From Victivallales bacterium (lineage in GTDB: Bacteria > Verrucomicrobiota > Lentisphaeria > Oligosphaerales > Oligosphaeraceae), in assembly GCA_017615955.1 (NCBI GenBank), contig JAFZZD010000682.1:1-8992 (forward strand): 8,992 nucleotides of DNA, read 5' to 3'. Shown one piece after another: positions 7,004 to 8,992 of the stretch. The translations under genes and the position numbers were made by a program. Numbering within the stretch: the first letter of the stretch is position 1; each line of letters opens with the position of its first letter. A model generated the notes under the pieces. The model was not told the origin of the DNA. It worked only from the letters and a program-made list of their open reading frames with translations, and made no database searches.

Positions 7004-7984
7004 ATGAACAATGCAATTGACCTTTGCGGGCTTTTCAGGCAAAAGCAAAGTCTTGAAGACCAGATGCTCGCACGAAACCTTTATGCCAGGACGGCTATGA
7101 CAGGATATTCCTTTGCTGCAAAGCACGATTCGGAATATCTGGCGCTTATGGGCGAACCAAGCAGGCAGATGGACGAGTTGCTCGTCAAAATCATGGACGA
7201 GCAGGATCGCATGGAGGCAGCTGGACCTGAACACTTCAGACGCGAAGATGTGTTTGTATGGGGTGGACCTACTCCGCTATGGGGAGGCAGTATGGCTCCT
7301 GACACGTCTATCCGCGGAATGGAATACTTTGGTGCTGAAAATGCCGTGTATGTTTACGGTCCGTTGGATGAGGATGCATTGGAACTGCACCAGCGCTGCA
7401 AGCGGCTTATATGCCAGGTCACCAGGACGGCCCGCAGCGGTGGACAGCAGGAAAGCGATGTCCAATGCGCTGAAAGGCTGAGTATGCTCTCCTTGAAATA
7501 TACAAACATCATCGGTGGCATTGCCGATGACCTGGTGTCTTACCTGGGCAGAAACTATTCAGTCAGGGACATCCAGGAAGTGCACACTGCCATAAAAAAG
7601 CATAACCAGGCGCTGGATCTCTATGGTGTTGTCTATGCCCGTGAACTGGATAACAGCAATATACCGCGCGTGGCAGATTGCATTGATGCGGTAAATCTGT
7701 GGATTGACCGTAAGAGCGAACTGGCCGAATTCGACATGATCATCGAGAAGTGCAGGGTGAGATTTCCAGGGAAAAAGATAATGCTGGGCGTCTTCATGCA
7801 GGATATAGGTCTTTCTGACCTCGAATACGGCGGCGAATTGATGCTGCGCTGCCTGAACCGGGCGGAGCGTGCATACCGTAACGGGAAAATCCAAAGCCTG
7901 GTGATACTTGGAGACCGCGAAATTGCCAAATATCCCAGTCTGGCGCAAGTCATCAGGCAATACTTCGCGCAACGCTTTGCGTAG
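7004..7984 (+). CDS. Unrecognised protein, possibly a TIM-barrel, divergent from the fucosidase
   Basis: I do not recognise this 326-residue soluble protein. It has no signal peptide or membrane helix. After a mostly helical N-terminal part (1-80) comes a distinctive loop, FVWGGPTPLWGGS (84-96), then a series of hydrophobic strands alternating with helices: NAVYVYGP (113-120), TNIIGGIADDL (167-177), LDLYGVVYARELD (204-216), IDAVNLWID (227-235), KKIMLGVFMQDIG (257-269) and IQSLVILGD (296-304). The spacing and the acidic residues at strand ends (Asp175, Asp176, Glu214, Asp216, Asp267) resemble a (beta/alpha)8 barrel of carbohydrate-active type; this is inference. ATG 7004 is chosen because GGAGG (6995-6999) lies four bases upstream; the frame continues to 6968 but the extra residues overlap the promoter. 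Divergent transcription from a fucosidase suggests a sugar-related role. Confidence 0.75.
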   Translation: MNNAIDLCGLFRQKQSLEDQMLARNLYARTAMTGYSFAAKHDSEYLALMGEPSRQMDELLVKIMDEQDRMEAAGPEHFRREDVFVWGGPTPLWGGSMAPDTSIRGMEYFGAENAVYVYGPLDEDALELHQRCKRLICQVTRTARSGGQQESDVQCAERLSMLSLKYTNIIGGIADDLVSYLGRNYSVRDIQEVHTAIKKHNQALDLYGVVYARELDNSNIPRVADCIDAVNLWIDRKSELAEFDMIIEKCRVRFPGKKIMLGVFMQDIGLSDLEYGGELMLRCLNRAERAYRNGKIQSLVILGDREIAKYPSLAQVIRQYFAQRFA

Positions 7985-7988
7985 TGCC

Positions 7989-8072
7989 AAATTGAATTGG
8001 CTCGCCTATTTGGAAATTTTCCTTGTCCTGTATGGAAAATATCGGGGAAGCCAATATATTCACGCTCAATTT
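7989..8072 (+). promoter_or_regulatory. Nested inverted repeats (candidate structured RNA) between the 7004 gene and pdxK
   Basis: Three nested perfect 7-bp helices can form: 7989-7995 with 8066-8072, 7996-8002 with 8049-8055 (stacked on the first along the 5' strand), and 8016-8022 with 8034-8040 closing an 11-base loop. C8003, C8005 and C8006 can also pair with G8047-8045. The region starts four bases after a stop codon and ends just before the hairpin at 8077. No CTGAGA or other TPP-riboswitch core is present, so no known class is claimed. A -10-like TATATT overlaps it. Confidence 0.4.
8033..8060 (+). promoter_or_regulatory. Weak candidate promoter for pdxK
   Basis: TGGAAA (8033-8038) and TATATT (8055-8060) are spaced by 16 bases. 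The -35 matches TTGACA at four of six positions. If used, the transcript would start near 8067 and include the hairpin at 8077-8090. Transcription from the gene at 7004 is the alternative. Confidence 0.22.
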
Positions 8073-8076
8073 TCAG

Positions 8077-8093
8077 GGCACATTTGTGCCTTT
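8077..8093 (+). terminator. GGCAC hairpin followed by TTT: weak terminator or attenuator
   Basis: GGCACA (8077-8082) and TGTGCC (8085-8090) form a compact stem, five pairs with a four-base loop or six with two, followed by only three T residues. It could weakly end the transcript of the 7004 gene or act as an expression switch in the pdxK leader. The short T run keeps confidence low. Confidence 0.4.
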
Positions 8094-8095
8094 AC

Positions 8096-8107
8096 TGTTA
8101 ATTAACA
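8096..8107. promoter_or_regulatory. 12-bp perfect palindrome TGTTAATTAACA
   Basis: A perfect 12-base palindrome lies ten bases before the pdxK Shine-Dalgarno site. Its size and position fit an operator, but AT-rich palindromes also arise by chance, and no regulator is encoded nearby. Confidence 0.3.
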
Positions 8108-8130
8108 TTAAAATCTAGGAGATGTTTACT

Positions 8131-8946
8131 ATGGCTAACAGACCAAAAAAGGTGTTGACAATTGCTGGGTCTGATTGCTCGGGTGGCGCAGGACTGCAAG
8201 CGGATATCAAGACATTCCAGGAACGCGGCGTCTATGGAATGACTGCAGTGACTTGCCTTGTGGCAATGGAGCCTGCAACCTGGCATCATATCGTGAAGCC
8301 GGTGGACATGGAAATGATACAGACTCAAATCAAGACCATTCTGGATGGCATCAACGGCGTGGATGCGCTGAAGACGGGCATGCTCCCCACTGCTGACATA
8401 ATCAAGCAGGTGGGTCTTATGCTGAAGAAATGCTGCGTGAAGCACATTGTAATCGACCCAGTCATGGTCTGCAAGGGGGCAGGGCAGCCCTTGTTTCCTG
8501 AGAACACGGCAGCCATGATCAAGTATCTGCTGCCTGTGGCGGAGGTCGTTACCCCGAATACATTCGAGGCCGAGCAGCTTGCTGGCGTCCCTGAAATCAA
8601 GACGCTGGACGATGTTTTCGAGGCAGCAATCAAAATCCAGGCCCTGGGCGCAAAGAACGTCATCATCAAGGCGGCCCGTGTCTTCAAGGGCAAGGCAATA
8701 AATGTGCTGTTCGATGGAAAGGCACTTTACAAGTACGAGTTGGACAAGGTCCGCACGAAGTGGACCCACGGCGCAGGATGCTCCTTCTCTGCATGCGTCA
8801 CTGCCGAACTGGCGAAGAAGGCAAAGGTGCTGGAGGCGTTCCAGACCGCAACCGACTTTGTCAACGAAGGATTGAAGAAGTCATTCCCCCTGAACGGCTT
8901 TGTCGGCCCCATCTGGCACAAGGCATACGCCGAAGCCGGTAAATAA
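8131..8946 (+). CDS. pdxK: Pyridoxal/pyridoxine kinase of the ThiD family (PdxK type)
   Basis: This 271-residue ribokinase-fold enzyme should phosphorylate vitamin B6 vitamers with ATP for pyridoxal phosphate salvage; relatives can also phosphorylate HMP of thiamine synthesis. The N-terminal IAGSDCSGGAGLQADIKTFQ (11-30) is shared by ThiD and PdxK. The blocks GVYGMTAVTCLVAM (33-46), KTGMLPTADII (81-91), DPVMVCKG (109-116) and THGAGCSFSA (212-221) read closer to the B. subtilis/S. aureus PdxK form than to classical ThiD. Both cysteines of that subfamily are present (Cys114, Cys217), the second in the anion-hole motif that precedes the active-site region. The usual glycine-rich turn after VIIK reads AARVF (181-185). 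AGGAG (8117-8121) lies nine bases before ATG 8131; the earlier in-frame ATG 8122 abuts that site and cannot use it. A ThiD role remains possible. Confidence 0.87.
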   Translation: MANRPKKVLTIAGSDCSGGAGLQADIKTFQERGVYGMTAVTCLVAMEPATWHHIVKPVDMEMIQTQIKTILDGINGVDALKTGMLPTADIIKQVGLMLKKCCVKHIVIDPVMVCKGAGQPLFPENTAAMIKYLLPVAEVVTPNTFEAEQLAGVPEIKTLDDVFEAAIKIQALGAKNVIIKAARVFKGKAINVLFDGKALYKYELDKVRTKWTHGAGCSFSACVTAELAKKAKVLEAFQTATDFVNEGLKKSFPLNGFVGPIWHKAYAEAGK

Positions 8947-8948
8947 GG

Positions 8949-8992
8949 CGCAGAGGCCTTTAACGCAGAGGCCTTTAACGCAGAGGCGCAGA
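8949..8992. repeat. 15-bp tandem repeat (CGCAGAGGCCTTTAA), running off the window end
   Basis: Two exact 15-base copies (8949-8963, 8964-8978) are followed by CGCAGAGG (8979-8986) and CGCAGA (8987-8992), where the window stops. The array begins two bases after the pdxK stop. Its CGCAGA core is shared with the repeat after argG. The full array length is unknown. Confidence 0.88.

Noticed and set aside
7985..8130. TPP riboswitch ahead of the ThiD-family gene
   Set aside because: The conserved CTGAGA and the second TPP-binding segment are missing; only generic inverted repeats are present.
8098..8769. 223-codon open frame on the - strand
   Set aside because: It is antisense to pdxK with no family signal or ribosome site; it is a codon-bias shadow.
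8949..8992. CRISPR array
   Set aside because: The units are 15 bases, directly adjoining and without unique spacers; no cas genes are present.

Overview
The window looks like an ordinary chromosomal stretch of a bacterium with mid-range G+C. It carries one tRNA gene and eight protein genes, seven on the + strand and one on the - strand. The lineage cannot be fixed from the sequence alone. The housekeeping proteins, an intracellular GH29 fucosidase, and short CGCAGA-type tandem repeats after stop codons would fit a Lentisphaerota/PVC-type or similar anaerobe; this is a weak inference. Shine-Dalgarno sites (AGGAG, GGAGG, AAGGAG) precede most genes, and several sigma-70-like promoters can be read.

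Layout. 24-186: a complete tRNA-Glu(CTC) unit with promoter, gene with encoded CCA, and strong intrinsic terminator. 217-1125: a ten-helix DMT/EamA-type transporter starting only about 30 bases after that terminator. 1281-2495: argG, with a promoter candidate and a hairpin upstream, followed by a decaying 10-bp tandem repeat. 2594-5424: a tight three-gene cluster of typA/bipA, a SlyD-like prolyl isomerase and thiamine pyrophosphokinase (3-base gap, then a 4-base ATGA overlap). 5551-6837 (-): a cytoplasmic GH29 alpha-L-fucosidase. 6838-7003: divergent promoters. 7004-7984: an unrecognised 326-residue protein, possibly a TIM barrel. 7985-8130: a leader rich in inverted repeats. 8131-8946: a PdxK/ThiD-family kinase with the two cysteines of the Bacillus/Staphylococcus pyridoxal kinases. 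A 15-bp tandem repeat runs off the window end.

The genes do not form a single pathway. The typA-slyD-thiN cluster joins ribosome assembly/stress GTPase, folding and thiamine cofactor activation. The divergent pair (fucosidase and unknown protein) is the most likely accessory function, probably in use of fucosylated glycans. No phage, transposon, CRISPR, toxin-antitoxin or defence genes were seen. The observations most worth following are the nested inverted repeats upstream of pdxK, the unrecognised divergent partner of the fucosidase, the related repeats placed just after stop codons, and the typA start, which lacks a Shine-Dalgarno site and sits six bases after a -10-like element.
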